A stretch of 64,000 nt of DNA from JBPOIC01 sp052034865 (GTDB lineage Bacteria; UBA10199; JADFYH01), in contig JBPOIC010000033.1 in the NCBI GenBank assembly GCA_052034865.1, positions 1 through 64,000 on the forward strand, given 5' to 3'. Below, in pieces: positions 46,037 through 54,592 of the stretch (the stretch's first letter is position 1; every line of letters begins with the position of its first letter). The translations under genes and the position numbers were made by a program. Below the pieces are notes generated by a model, which saw nothing but the letters and a program-made list of their open reading frames with translations, did no database searches and was not told where the DNA came from.

Positions 46037-47683
46037 ATGAAGCTAATAAAAATTTTCATTAAAAATTTTTTCCATATTTTTCTCCCTCTTTTTCTTTTGA
46101 TTCCCGTCAAAACCTTTGCCTTCGCCAATGGGCCCATCCATCGCGTTGGGATTGCTGGCTATGACCTGGTCGGGGGAGAAGATAAAAAGATTCAAAACAT
46201 TGTTCAGGAGTCCCTGGCATCCGCTCTGCGTGAGAATCAGGAAATTGTTTGGATATCGATCCGCAAATCCGAAAAAGAGCTTCAGTCTTCAGGCATTTTT
46301 AAACTCATGACATCTGAAAAACTAGATGCCTTGATCACTGGATCGATTGTTCAGTTGGGAAAAAGTGTTCAAGTGAATACGCGTGTGTTTTTTAAAGGAT
46401 ATGAAAGACCCGATACTCACTCGCTTCTTTCCGATCATGACCACCTTTTAATCGATCTGAATTTCTCTGCTAAAAAATTGCTTGAGAATTTCAATCGACC
46501 TTCCACATCCGCTTCCTTAAACGCAAAACCAACAGATCTTCCCCCACCTCCACCTCAGGCACTATCTGAAAAAGATTCACAAAAGATCTCAAAGACGAAA
46601 TCTCCTCAGGAGGTCTCTGGCTCAGGAACGACACCATCCTCTTCCGAAAACTCTGTGCTTTCAAAAGATTATATCTGGATGAGCGATCGTCTTCGTTTCG
46701 AGGCGCGTGGTTTTGCATTCGCCGATTTTGATGGCTCCCATCAAAATAAAATCGCCATTATCGATTTGAATCATGTGTATCTCTACGGCATTTTACAGAA
46801 CCGTCTTCAATTGCTGGCGACATACGAAGCGAAAGAAAACGATCATTTTGTACGGGTGTTCGCTTACGATTTGGATGGAGATGGAATTGCAGAAATCTTG
46901 ATTTCCAATATCCGCGGGACTCAGGCGAGCTCGTTGGCTCTCAAAGTAAATTCTTCGGGTTTTACTCCTGTTTTTCGGGACGCCCCCTGGATGATCAAGG
47001 TTTTGGGAAGTGGAAGTCAGGCACAACTTTTGGGCGAGGCCTATACCGGACAGCAAATCGATAAGCATAAAATTCGACAACTTCGCTGGAAGGATGGAAA
47101 ACTCCAGGAAATCGGAGATTTTAAAACTCCTTCGGAGGTTGAAATTTATGGACTTAATCTCTGGGAGGGAAGTTCTTCGGAGGATTCAAGGTTGATCTCG
47201 ATGAGCCTTTCAGGCGATCTGCGGATTTATGAAAAACATAAAGATGGAAATTATCAGCGGGCGCTTGCAAGCTCTGAAAGTTTTGGAGGCACTTATAATT
47301 ATATCGATGTGGAGGTGAGAGATCTGTTCAATCAGGTCTCTCGGGAAAAAACCTATATCAATCTGGATCCCCTTGCCTGGAAAACTGCCCAAGGTCAGGA
47401 TCGTCTTCTGGCCCCGAAAAATGATACTTTTTTGAAAAATATTGTCGGAACTCGGCCTTTTCCCAAAAACTCGGGGTTGACGTTGCTCGAAACGACCGAT
47501 ATGGGAATACGCGAAATCGCCACGACCCGGAAAATCGAAGGGTATATTTCCGAAGTTGCCCGAGTTGATTGGCCAGCCTCTTCAACCCGGAAAATTCTCG
47601 TTCTTGCAGGATTAAGGGAAAAGGGTTTTATGAATACGATGGGCCGATTTCAATCAGCGTTGATTCTTTACGATTTTGAATAG
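46037..47683 (+). CDS. Exported protein of unknown function with FG-GAP/VCBS-like C-terminal part
   Basis: A 548-residue protein. Residues about 1-30 are a signal peptide ending in KTFAFA. Residues about 35-160 look like the TolB-N-like or FlgT-like domain of periplasmic proteins (HRVGIAGYDLVGGEDKKIQN; LDALITGSIVQLGKSVQVNT). A Pro/Ser/Lys-rich linker (about 165-215) follows. The C-terminal part has calcium-loop-like repeats typical of FG-GAP/VCBS propellers: FADFDGSHQNKIAI and YDLDGDGIAEILI. It is probably periplasmic or surface attached; its function is not known. ATG 46037 is preferred over TTG 46025. It lies between prfB and the tRNA gene. Confidence 0.8.
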   Translation: MKLIKIFIKNFFHIFLPLFLLIPVKTFAFANGPIHRVGIAGYDLVGGEDKKIQNIVQESLASALRENQEIVWISIRKSEKELQSSGIFKLMTSEKLDALITGSIVQLGKSVQVNTRVFFKGYERPDTHSLLSDHDHLLIDLNFSAKKLLENFNRPSTSASLNAKPTDLPPPPPQALSEKDSQKISKTKSPQEVSGSGTTPSSSENSVLSKDYIWMSDRLRFEARGFAFADFDGSHQNKIAIIDLNHVYLYGILQNRLQLLATYEAKENDHFVRVFAYDLDGDGIAEILISNIRGTQASSLALKVNSSGFTPVFRDAPWMIKVLGSGSQAQLLGEAYTGQQIDKHKIRQLRWKDGKLQEIGDFKTPSEVEIYGLNLWEGSSSEDSRLISMSLSGDLRIYEKHKDGNYQRALASSESFGGTYNYIDVEVRDLFNQVSREKTYINLDPLAWKTAQGQDRLLAPKNDTFLKNIVGTRPFPKNSGLTLLETTDMGIREIATTRKIEGYISEVARVDWPASSTRKILVLAGLREKGFMNTMGRFQSALILYDFE

Positions 47684-47692
47684 ATCTGTTTT

Positions 47693-47766
47693 GGCGGTGT
47701 AGCTCAGATGGTTAGAGCAAACGGCTCATATCCGTTGTGTCCGGGGTTCGATTCCCTGCACCGCCA
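47693..47766 (+). tRNA. tRNA-Met (CAU), elongator type
   Basis: A 74-base cloverleaf. Acceptor arms GGCGGTG/CACCGCC, D-arm GCTC/GAGC, anticodon stem AACGG/CCGTT with loop CTCATAT (anticodon CAT), T-arm CGGGG TTCGATT CCCTG (one G-T pair) and discriminator A. The first pair G-C and the lack of three G-C pairs in the anticodon stem argue against initiator tRNA. A CAU tRNA could also be the lysidine-modified Ile2 type, but the body fits elongator Met better. The 3' CCA is not encoded. Confidence 0.95.
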
Positions 47767-47792
47767 TTTTATTAAAATATTATGAGTGATGG

Positions 47793-47844
47793 GTTATGAG
47801 TCAGGAGAATGTTTTCTCCTTTTGTATTTCCTCAAACTCATAAC
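47793..47844 (+). terminator. Nested inverted repeats after the tRNA gene, possible terminator
   Basis: AGGAGAA (47803-47809) and TTCTCCT (47814-47820) form a hairpin followed by TTTG, a weak intrinsic terminator for the upstream unit. Around it GTTATGAGT (47793-47801) and ACTCATAAC (47836-47844) form an outer inverted repeat. The GGGTTATGAG wording recurs near 29318, so part of this may be a dispersed repeat. Confidence 0.4.
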
Positions 47845-47871
47845 TTGAATCTTCATAGCCACTCCCATCCC

Positions 47872-49293
47872 ATGCCCCTACCTACCCTTGCTATTGTTGG
47901 TCGTCCAAACGTTGGAAAATCCACCCTGTTTAATCGCCTGGTTGGTCGAAAGCATGCGATCGTCTACGATCAGCCCGGGGTGACTCGCGATCGAAACTAT
48001 GCCCCTGCCGACTGGCGCGGTTTTGATTTTCGGATCGTCGATACGGGAGGATATGAAGTTGAGCCAACCTCCGATTTATATGCCCAAATGCGACGCCAGG
48101 CAGAAATTGCAATCCAGGAATCCGATCTGGTGGCTTTGGTTGTCGATGGCCGGGCTGGGATCACGGCAGATGATCGCGATATGGCCGAACGATTGAGGCG
48201 CATGGGAAAAAAGACCCTGTTGGTGATCAATAAAATCGATAGCTCCCATCAAGAAGAAGAGTTGAGTGAGTTTTATAGCCTGGGGTTCCAAAAGAATTTT
48301 GGCGTTTCTGCCGAGCACGGAAGAGAGATAGGAGAGCTTTTGGATGCGATCGTCGATGAGCTGAGTTCGGATGGGACTGAAAACTTTCATTTCAAACCTA
48401 CTAAAAAACTTAAAGAAGAAAATCTTAATCATCTGAATTTAAAAGAGAAAAATGAAGATGACGCTCGGGTTAATGAGGATAAGAACAAGACAATTCGCAT
48501 CGCTATTTTAGGTCGGCCCAACGTTGGAAAATCGACTCTTTTAAATCGACTGTACGGTGCGCCCCGCGCCGTCGTTCATCCCCAACCCGGAACCACTCGA
48601 GATCCTTTGGAAATCGAAATTCCTTCGAAAGGAAAAGTTTTTCGCATTGTCGATACAGCAGGCATCCGCAAAAAATCCCACGCTGAAGGAAAGATCGAAA
48701 AAGTTTCAGTGATGAAAAGCTTTGAAATTGTTGAGCGTGGCGATGTAGTCGTGATGCTCATCGATGCGTCGGTGGGAATTACCGCCCAGGATGCCAAGAT
48801 TGCCGAGCAGGTGTTGGAGCGGGGAAGGGGCCTTCTACTTCTGGTCAATAAATGGGATCTGGTTTCCGATCAGCTCACCTGGACAGAGGCCAAGAAGGTG
48901 ATGATCCATCGCTATGATTTTTTAAAATATATTCCTGCCCTTAAAATCTCTGCCAAAACAGGTCAGGGACTTTCAAAACTTTTTGATGAAATTTTAAATG
49001 TTTACAAAGAATACTCCAAGCGTTTGACGACAGGTGAGCTCAACCGAGTTTTTCGAAAACTCATAGAAGCCCATCCTGCCCCCACTGTTTCAGGGAAAAA
49101 CATCAATCTTTTCTTCATGACCCAGGTGGCTGCCCGGCCTCCTTACCTGGTGATTTTCTGTAACCATCCCGATTTGATTCCAAAATCTTACGAACGCTAT
49201 CTCATCCGAGGAATTCGTGAGTCTTTTTCATTTCGTGGATCTCCTCTTTTGCTCGAGTTTCGCTCGCGCAAGAAAAAAGCCTTTCATGCTTAG
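47872..49293 (+). CDS. der: Ribosome biogenesis GTPase Der (EngA)
   Basis: A 473-residue protein with two tandem GTPase domains, the hallmark of Der. Domain 1 has AIVGRPNVGKSTLFNRL, the switch region DTGGYE and NKID; domain 2 (from about residue 205) has AILGRPNVGKSTLLNRL, DTAGIRKK and NKWD. A C-terminal KH-like domain follows (about 385-473). Between the G domains lies an acidic, Lys/Asn-rich linker. Der is needed for 50S assembly. MPLPTLAIVGRPN at 47872 is the family start; the longer frame runs through the repeat after the tRNA gene. No clear ribosome site is seen. Confidence 0.97.
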   Translation: MPLPTLAIVGRPNVGKSTLFNRLVGRKHAIVYDQPGVTRDRNYAPADWRGFDFRIVDTGGYEVEPTSDLYAQMRRQAEIAIQESDLVALVVDGRAGITADDRDMAERLRRMGKKTLLVINKIDSSHQEEELSEFYSLGFQKNFGVSAEHGREIGELLDAIVDELSSDGTENFHFKPTKKLKEENLNHLNLKEKNEDDARVNEDKNKTIRIAILGRPNVGKSTLLNRLYGAPRAVVHPQPGTTRDPLEIEIPSKGKVFRIVDTAGIRKKSHAEGKIEKVSVMKSFEIVERGDVVVMLIDASVGITAQDAKIAEQVLERGRGLLLLVNKWDLVSDQLTWTEAKKVMIHRYDFLKYIPALKISAKTGQGLSKLFDEILNVYKEYSKRLTTGELNRVFRKLIEAHPAPTVSGKNINLFFMTQVAARPPYLVIFCNHPDLIPKSYERYLIRGIRESFSFRGSPLLLEFRSRKKKAFHA

Positions 49294-49498
49294 ATGGAAA
49301 GCTGCTGTGTAAAATACGGGCTTTTGCGCACCTTAAAAATCCTCTCGTATTCTAAAGTACGCTTCGGATTCATAAGTACCTGTGCGCTTGGTGCTCACGA
49401 CGCTTTCCGAAAAAACTGAAGCTTTAAATCCATCTCCTCTGTCCGGATTAAAATTCTTGAAAGCGTTTAAAGACGAGCTTTAAAATCAAACCTTATCT

Positions 49499-50335
49499 AT
49501 GGCTTCTTATCTTAAATTGGCTTTGGAAACCGCTCGTGAGAGTTTTCGCTCTTATCTGAAAGATGATGGCTTAACTCTCGCTGCAGCCCTCTCTTTTTAT
49601 ACCTTTCTTTCGATGATCCCTCTTACGATGATTCTGGTTTCTCTTCTCGGGCATTATCTGGGAAATTCTGAAGAGGCGATGACGCGTATTATCGATTTGA
49701 TGACAGAAACCATTCCGAATCTTCATCCCAGTTTTTTGCACGATTTAAAACTTATGGTAAATCGCAAGATCAGCAGTGGTTGGATTGGGATTGTTTCGCT
49801 TTTTTTCGTCGCTTCCCTGTTTTTCACATCGCTGGAAAAAATTCTGGATAAAGTCTTTCAGGCGATAAGCTCGCGTAATTTTTTTCACTCCCGCCTGCTT
49901 TCGATCGGTCTTATATTTTCCTCTTCACTTTTTCTTTTTATACCCGCCATCCTGAAAACCCTGGAAGACATCCTTCATCAGTTTCATATTCCTATTTCTT
50001 TCAATTTTTTAATGACGGGAAATCTGTTTTTCTTTCTGACCGGTGCTTTTATTTTTGTTCTCTTGATTTCATGGGTTCCTAGCCATCGAATCGACCTACG
50101 CTACAATCTGTCGGGAGGGATTGTTTTTGCTTTTTTACTCCTCGTTGCGAAATCATTGTTTCACGGCTACATCTACCTGAACTTCAAACAGGTAAGCTTT
50201 GTGTATGGCTCTCTTTCGACCCTGGTCCTTATTATTCTGTGGATCTTTTACTTTAATAATTTATTCATTTTGTGCGCGGAGTTGGTGGGGGTAATGCAAA
50301 AAAGGAAAGAATTGAGTCAATCAGTGAAGTTTTGA
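49499..50335 (+). CDS. YihY/BrkB family inner-membrane protein
   Basis: A 278-residue protein with about six hydrophobic helices and the family signature DGLTLAAALSFYTFLSMIPL near residue 23, then VYGSLSTLVLIILWIFYFNN near the C-terminus. The family was once mis-called ribonuclease BN; some members affect virulence or osmotic behaviour, and the role is not settled. The 205-base spacer before it (49294-49498) shows no gene and no clear regulatory element. Confidence 0.9.
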   Translation: MASYLKLALETARESFRSYLKDDGLTLAAALSFYTFLSMIPLTMILVSLLGHYLGNSEEAMTRIIDLMTETIPNLHPSFLHDLKLMVNRKISSGWIGIVSLFFVASLFFTSLEKILDKVFQAISSRNFFHSRLLSIGLIFSSSLFLFIPAILKTLEDILHQFHIPISFNFLMTGNLFFFLTGAFIFVLLISWVPSHRIDLRYNLSGGIVFAFLLLVAKSLFHGYIYLNFKQVSFVYGSLSTLVLIILWIFYFNNLFILCAELVGVMQKRKELSQSVKF

Positions 50336-50523
50336 GCACCTTTATTCCTAATATAAAATTCCTTATATGGAATACCTTGGCGTACCTGAAATGCTATGAT
50401 CAGAAGAAAGATGCAATACAGAATCTCATTCAAATGGAGATGCCCGAGATTCAATCAAAACTGATAAGTCTCGATTCAAGATTGATTGGATTAGAGAACC
50501 GATTTCAGAAAGGATGATTACTT

Positions 50524-50955
50524 ATGAAAAAAAGATTCCTGTTTCTCACCTTTTTTTTCCTGGCTGTTTTTCATCCTCAATTCGCTTTTTCGCAGAAAGC
50601 GGTTGAATCCCAGCCCTCCTTTGAAACCTTCTGGACTCAATTCAAGTCACTGATCGAAAAAGGTGATAAAAAAGCCGTCGTCTTGCAGGTGCAGTTTCCG
50701 GTAACTGATTGGGAAGATCGTGCGATCGGGGCGATTCCAACACCTCAGAAGTTTTTGGAAAAATACGATCTGATTTTTTATCCTGAGTTTCAGAAAAAAA
50801 TTCTCGAAGGAAAACCCTGGAAAGATGGATATGGAAATTACCTTCTAACCTGGAAAGGAAAAGGAAGAGATCAAAACAACGAATACTCACTGGTTTTTGT
50901 CCCAGTTGTTGGTGGATACAGGTTGTCCGGATGTTATGTGGGGCCTGCCTATTAA
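50524..50955 (+). CDS. Small exported protein of unknown function
   Basis: A 143-residue protein with a clear signal peptide (KKRFLFLTFFFLAVFHPQFA, cleavage probably after AFS). The mature part of about 120 residues begins with FETFWTQFKSLIEKGDKKAV, a pattern seen in small periplasmic proteins where a helix precedes a beta-rich core (IGAIPTPQKFLEKYDLIFYP; YSLVFVPVVGGYRLSGCYVG). One Cys lies near the end. No partner is evident. Confidence 0.8.
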   Translation: MKKRFLFLTFFFLAVFHPQFAFSQKAVESQPSFETFWTQFKSLIEKGDKKAVVLQVQFPVTDWEDRAIGAIPTPQKFLEKYDLIFYPEFQKKILEGKPWKDGYGNYLLTWKGKGRDQNNEYSLVFVPVVGGYRLSGCYVGPAY

Positions 50956-51232
50956 AGGGATTTTTCCCATTTTGAATAAGGCCTATCTCCTTTCATAAAC
51001 CTGCCTTGACACCCTCCAGTTGCCAGCCCTCTATTTAAGATAACAACCGCTGCTATAAAAAGCAGTCAGGACTCTAAACAAGTCCTTCTCGCCATGATGG
51101 ATCCTTATAGGATTTGCATGATGCAGAAGAGCTCGTTTCAGTCCGTCGATATTAACCCAGGTCCTGATTTATTCAAGCCACCGTATTGTTCAAACGATCC
51201 CTGAGTCAGGACTTTCAACACCGGAGGTTTTT
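50956..51232 (+). promoter_or_regulatory. Leader region of the KGG gene with repeated word and hairpins
   Basis: The 277 bases before the KGG gene contain two exact copies of AGTCAGGACT (51064-51073 and 51204-51213) and several small hairpins: CTGCT/AGCAG, GGACT/AGTCC and ATCCT/AGGAT. The pattern suggests a structured 5' leader or paired regulator sites. A TTGACA occurs near 51012, but no good -10 is correctly spaced. Confidence 0.35.
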
Positions 51233-51496
51233 ATGGCAAACGAACAGGAAAGAAACCGTCAGTCCGAGCCTTCTGAACGACAGGAAAGCAGGCCATCCGA
51301 AAAAAGAGACGGAGAAAAAATGGGTCGGGAAGAAGCCGCTCAAAAGGGAAGAGAAAAAACAGCGCAGACTCACGGTCGTGAGTTCTATCAGGATATTGAT
51401 CGAAAAGGGGGAGAGTCTAAAGGAGGCGAGGGAGGTTCCACTGAAAGATCCTCCGAGAGATCCTCTGTTCGATCCACTGAGGAGAAGGAGGAGTGA
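51233..51496 (+). CDS. KGG-motif stress-type protein, disordered
   Basis: An 87-residue, highly charged protein rich in Glu, Arg, Ser, Lys and Gly, with almost no hydrophobic residues. The core REFYQDIDRKGGESKGGEGG matches the stress-induced KGG repeat found in small general-stress proteins of bacteria and conidiation protein 10 of fungi. It is probably disordered and may protect cells under desiccation or general stress, which is inferred from the family. GGAGG lies just before the ATG. It is monocistronic, with a long leader and a good terminator. Confidence 0.82.
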   Translation: MANEQERNRQSEPSERQESRPSEKRDGEKMGREEAAQKGREKTAQTHGREFYQDIDRKGGESKGGEGGSTERSSERSSVRSTEEKEE

Positions 51497-51544
51497 AATA
51501 GATCTCTTTTTCTTCATCTTGATTCAAGATGAATTCCCTGCTTT

Positions 51545-51578
51545 AAAAGGCGCTCAACTCAACTGAGCGCCTTTTTTA
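51545..51578 (+). terminator. Intrinsic terminator of the KGG gene
   Basis: AAAAGGCGCTCA (51545-51556) and TGAGCGCCTTTT (51564-51575) pair around a 7-base loop and are followed by further T residues. Confidence 0.92.
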
Positions 51579-51642
51579 TTAACAATCAAACGTCTCCGTT
51601 TTAACCATACTTTCCCCTCTTGTAAGATAAGATCGAACCTTT

Positions 51643-53481
51643 ATGCTTAAAAACAAATGGATCAAAAAATTATTTATTATTTTCCTTTTTGTAATTTTGG
51701 GATTTGCCGGGCTTTCGGTTTATCTTACCTATGAGGTGAACCATATTAAAGAGCCTCTCCTGGCCGCTCTCAAAAGTCAGATTGATGGAGAGCTGGAGAT
51801 GGGAAGTGTGGAGGTTCAAACCTTTCCTGTCGGAGTTTTGATCCGCAATATTCGACTTTATGCCCCCCAGGAAAAAACGCCTTCGGCAACGATTGAAAAA
51901 GCTCAAATGGACTTTGATCTTTGGGCCTTGCTCAAAAGCAGAATCCGAATTCGTCTGAGCATTTCCAGGCCAGAAATTCACCTCCATCAGAATCCGGATA
52001 AAGTCACGAACATGGAGCTGATTTTCGCTCCACTCATTTCGGGAAAAAAATCTGAAGCTTCGAAAAAAAATCCTTTATGGTGGAACCACATGGAGGTGAG
52101 CAGACTCACTATTGAGAAAGGGCATTTGATTTCCGATCAGTCCGGAAGCGAATCGCGTCAGGAAATTCAGGACATTACGATCGAAGCGGATCAGATTTTG
52201 TTTCAGTCGATCGCTGTGCCCGCGAAGATAAGGATTCATTATCTTTTACCTCACATCAGTCCTCAACCGATGGAGTTGAGTGTGCGATTGGCCCTTGAAG
52301 ATGAAACTCAAAAAATGTTTTTGAAAGAGGGGGAATTTCATTGGGGAGAGGCCGCATTTAACTTTGCGGGAGAAGTCGATCTTCCTTTCGAATCACGTCG
52401 CGAAGTCGCCCTTCATCTAGATTTCACATCTGAAGCGATCGAGCTTGAAAAACTCTCGCAGGCCCTGGTGACGCCGATTCCAGCCGAGGGAGAGATTCTT
52501 TTAAAAGGAAAAGTCGAAGGATCGGCTTTCATGCCTCATCTGACGCTGGTGGCAGATTCCAGCTCACTGGAAATTTCGAACAAGAAAATTACCAATTTTC
52601 ATGCCGAGTTGATCAAAAAACAAAAACCGGTTGAAATTCAAAATACCCATTTTGAAATTTTTGGTGGGCAAGTTGATGTGAGTGGAAAACTTACGCCCAA
52701 CGATTCGATGCCCGTACAAATTTCAACCCGGTTTAAATCTTTAAGCCTCGCAGAAATTTCCGGAAAACCTGAAAATCCTGCACGATTGAGCGGGAACCTG
52801 AATCTTTCAAGCGAGACCGCTCAAATCCCCAACTCCTATTCAGGGGGAGGAGATATTGTCCTCGGGCCCATTCCTTTACCCGTGATCAATCTGGAAAAAA
52901 AGATCAAGCTTGCGGAGATTCTCGCGACTCCTACCGGACTGAACAATCGAATGAATCTGGGAATGCTTTCCTCCAGTGCAAATCTGATTGGTACGCAGAT
53001 TGATCAAATTCGTGTCGCTCTTCGAATCTCAGGCGACACAATTACATTTTCTCCTTTTTCTCTGGGGAATTCTCATTTTAGCGCGGGCGGATCCGGCTCG
53101 CTTTCTCATCAAAAGTCGATTCAGGCGAGCGGACAGGGAAGTCTCTCTGCAGAAGTTACCAGCCAACTCATCCCCGACGTTGCCCTGCGCTCAGCTCTCA
53201 CTCAGGGGAAAGAGACGTTGACGGTTCCATTTTTGGTTAGCGGTTCAGTGGAAGATCCGAGTGTGACGGTCGATCAGGGCTACTTAAAAAAACTTTTTGC
53301 CAAAGCCGCTGCCGCCAGTCTCAAGAATATGATTTTAGGGGATGCCCATCCAAAAGATGCGGTGGGAAATGTATTGAATAAAATCCTGAATAAACCCGAG
53401 AAGGAGCCTTCTTCTTCCAAAACTCCTTCCAAATCCTCCAAGGAACCTGGAAAAATTCTCAATAAGCTTTTTGGAAACTAG
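51643..53481 (+). CDS. AsmA-like inner-membrane-anchored protein
   Basis: A 612-residue protein with one N-terminal membrane helix (IIFLFVILGFAGLSVYLTY) and a long periplasmic part made of beta-strand repeats of the AsmA/DUF748 kind (GSVEVQTFPVGVLIRNIRLY near the start; ALRSALTQGKETLTVPFLVS near the end). The C-terminus is a Lys/Pro/Ser-rich tail. AsmA-type proteins are thought to move phospholipids between membranes or assist outer-membrane assembly; which role holds here is inference. A 6-bp hairpin follows its stop (CGGGAG 53482-53487/CTCCCG 53492-53497), without a T run. Confidence 0.85.
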   Translation: MLKNKWIKKLFIIFLFVILGFAGLSVYLTYEVNHIKEPLLAALKSQIDGELEMGSVEVQTFPVGVLIRNIRLYAPQEKTPSATIEKAQMDFDLWALLKSRIRIRLSISRPEIHLHQNPDKVTNMELIFAPLISGKKSEASKKNPLWWNHMEVSRLTIEKGHLISDQSGSESRQEIQDITIEADQILFQSIAVPAKIRIHYLLPHISPQPMELSVRLALEDETQKMFLKEGEFHWGEAAFNFAGEVDLPFESRREVALHLDFTSEAIELEKLSQALVTPIPAEGEILLKGKVEGSAFMPHLTLVADSSSLEISNKKITNFHAELIKKQKPVEIQNTHFEIFGGQVDVSGKLTPNDSMPVQISTRFKSLSLAEISGKPENPARLSGNLNLSSETAQIPNSYSGGGDIVLGPIPLPVINLEKKIKLAEILATPTGLNNRMNLGMLSSSANLIGTQIDQIRVALRISGDTITFSPFSLGNSHFSAGGSGSLSHQKSIQASGQGSLSAEVTSQLIPDVALRSALTQGKETLTVPFLVSGSVEDPSVTVDQGYLKKLFAKAAAASLKNMILGDAHPKDAVGNVLNKILNKPEKEPSSSKTPSKSSKEPGKILNKLFGN

Positions 53482-53545
53482 CGGGAGGTCTCTCCCGGAT
53501 TGCACTCTGCTTTAGGAGAAAAAGTCGGACTTTGGCGGATCATCC

Positions 53546-53627
53546 TTCGACAGGCTTAGGATGTCCCATTTTGATAAATTAAGTAATTTTGCTGAGTATA
53601 AAGATGGGACAGGGTGAGCTTGTCGAA
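53546..53627. repeat. Imperfect inverted repeat between convergent genes
   Basis: A 24-base arm (53546-53569, starting TTCGACAGGCTTAGG) pairs with 53604-53627 (ending GAGCTTGTCGAA) at 19 of 24 positions. The 34-base loop is AT-rich. The wording TTCGACA(A/G)GCT(C/T)A is that of common dispersed bacterial palindromes. It lies between the 3' ends of the AsmA-like gene (+) and miaA (-) and may act as a two-way transcript boundary. Confidence 0.75.
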
Positions 53628-53641
53628 CCATATACATCCAC

Positions 53642-54592
53642 TCATCTGGCAGAAGACTTTGAAAATTGTTGGCATATCCATTCCAGAATTTCATTTTCGT
53701 TTTCTGGATGAAACCATCGAATGGATTTGTCTGCCCGAAACCACGTCAACTGTCGTTTTGCCAGTCGACGGGTTTGCTGCTGAATTTCAGAAATGGCATC
53801 CTTCAATGAGATTTCTCCTTTGAGATGTCGCGCTAAAGTCGAATAGCCAATCACCAGGGTTTTTGTATTTAGAAAATCGTAACCTTCCTCCATCCTCATT
53901 TTAACTTCTTCAACCCACCCAGTCTGTATCATCTCGATCACTCGCTGATCGATGCGGGCATGGAGCTCTTCACGCGGGCGGGTCAGACCTGGCGAAATCG
54001 TTGCATAACGCTTGTTGGAAAACTGATGTTGGTTCTGAAGCTGAGTGGGAGGAGTTTTTGAGAAATGATAAATTTCCAGGGCGCGAATGAGACGAATCAA
54101 ATCGTTCGGATGAATTTGCTGGGCTCGCGAAGGATCGATCTGAGTGAGCTCTGTGTGGAGTACTGAAGATCCCTCAGCCGCTGCACGGTTTTCCAGGATT
54201 TTGCGAAACTCCACATCCCGTTTGGGTGCTTCCATCAATCCGTATAGCACGGCCTTTAAGTAAAGCCCTGTTCCTCCAGACAGGATCGGAAGATGTCCTC
54301 TCGCCTGCACTTCAGCGATTTTAACTTCGGCCATGCGTGCATATTCGGCAACATCGAAAGACTCACCCCAATTTGCACAATCGATTAAATGATGTGGGAT
54401 AAGGTTTTGATCGGCTGGCGTGGGTTTGGCGGTTCCAATGTCGAGTTTTTTCCAGATGGCCTGAGAATCGGCCATGAGAATTTCACCCTTAAGTTTTTGC
54501 GCAAGAGAAATTCCAAGGGCAGTTTTGCCAACCCCCGTCGGTCCACAGAGTACGAGGATTTTAGAAAGGTTTACACGATCCTCTTGAACCAT
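53642..54592 (-). CDS. miaA: tRNA dimethylallyltransferase MiaA
   Basis: A 316-residue enzyme. The P-loop is LCGPTGVGKTALGISLAQ, followed by the family motifs ILMADSQAIWKKLDIGTAKP (the usual DSxQ/VYR region, here DSQAIW), SGGTGLYLKAVLYGL and RLIRALEIY, and QQTRRLAKRQLTWFR near the C-terminus. It adds an isopentenyl group to A37 of tRNAs reading UNN codons. Its start overlaps the 3' end of mutL by 22 bases, the usual mutL-miaA arrangement. Confidence 0.96.
   Translation of the reverse strand: MVQEDRVNLSKILVLCGPTGVGKTALGISLAQKLKGEILMADSQAIWKKLDIGTAKPTPADQNLIPHHLIDCANWGESFDVAEYARMAEVKIAEVQARGHLPILSGGTGLYLKAVLYGLMEAPKRDVEFRKILENRAAAEGSSVLHTELTQIDPSRAQQIHPNDLIRLIRALEIYHFSKTPPTQLQNQHQFSNKRYATISPGLTRPREELHARIDQRVIEMIQTGWVEEVKMRMEEGYDFLNTKTLVIGYSTLARHLKGEISLKDAISEIQQQTRRLAKRQLTWFRADKSIRWFHPENENEILEWICQQFSKSSAR

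Noticed and set aside
50272..50517. 81-codon frame overlapping the end of the YihY gene and running to just before the small exported protein
   Set aside because: The end (LISLDSRLIGLENRFQKG) looks protein-like, but the start is a GTG inside another gene without a ribosome site. It could be a decayed gene tail; not supported enough to list.
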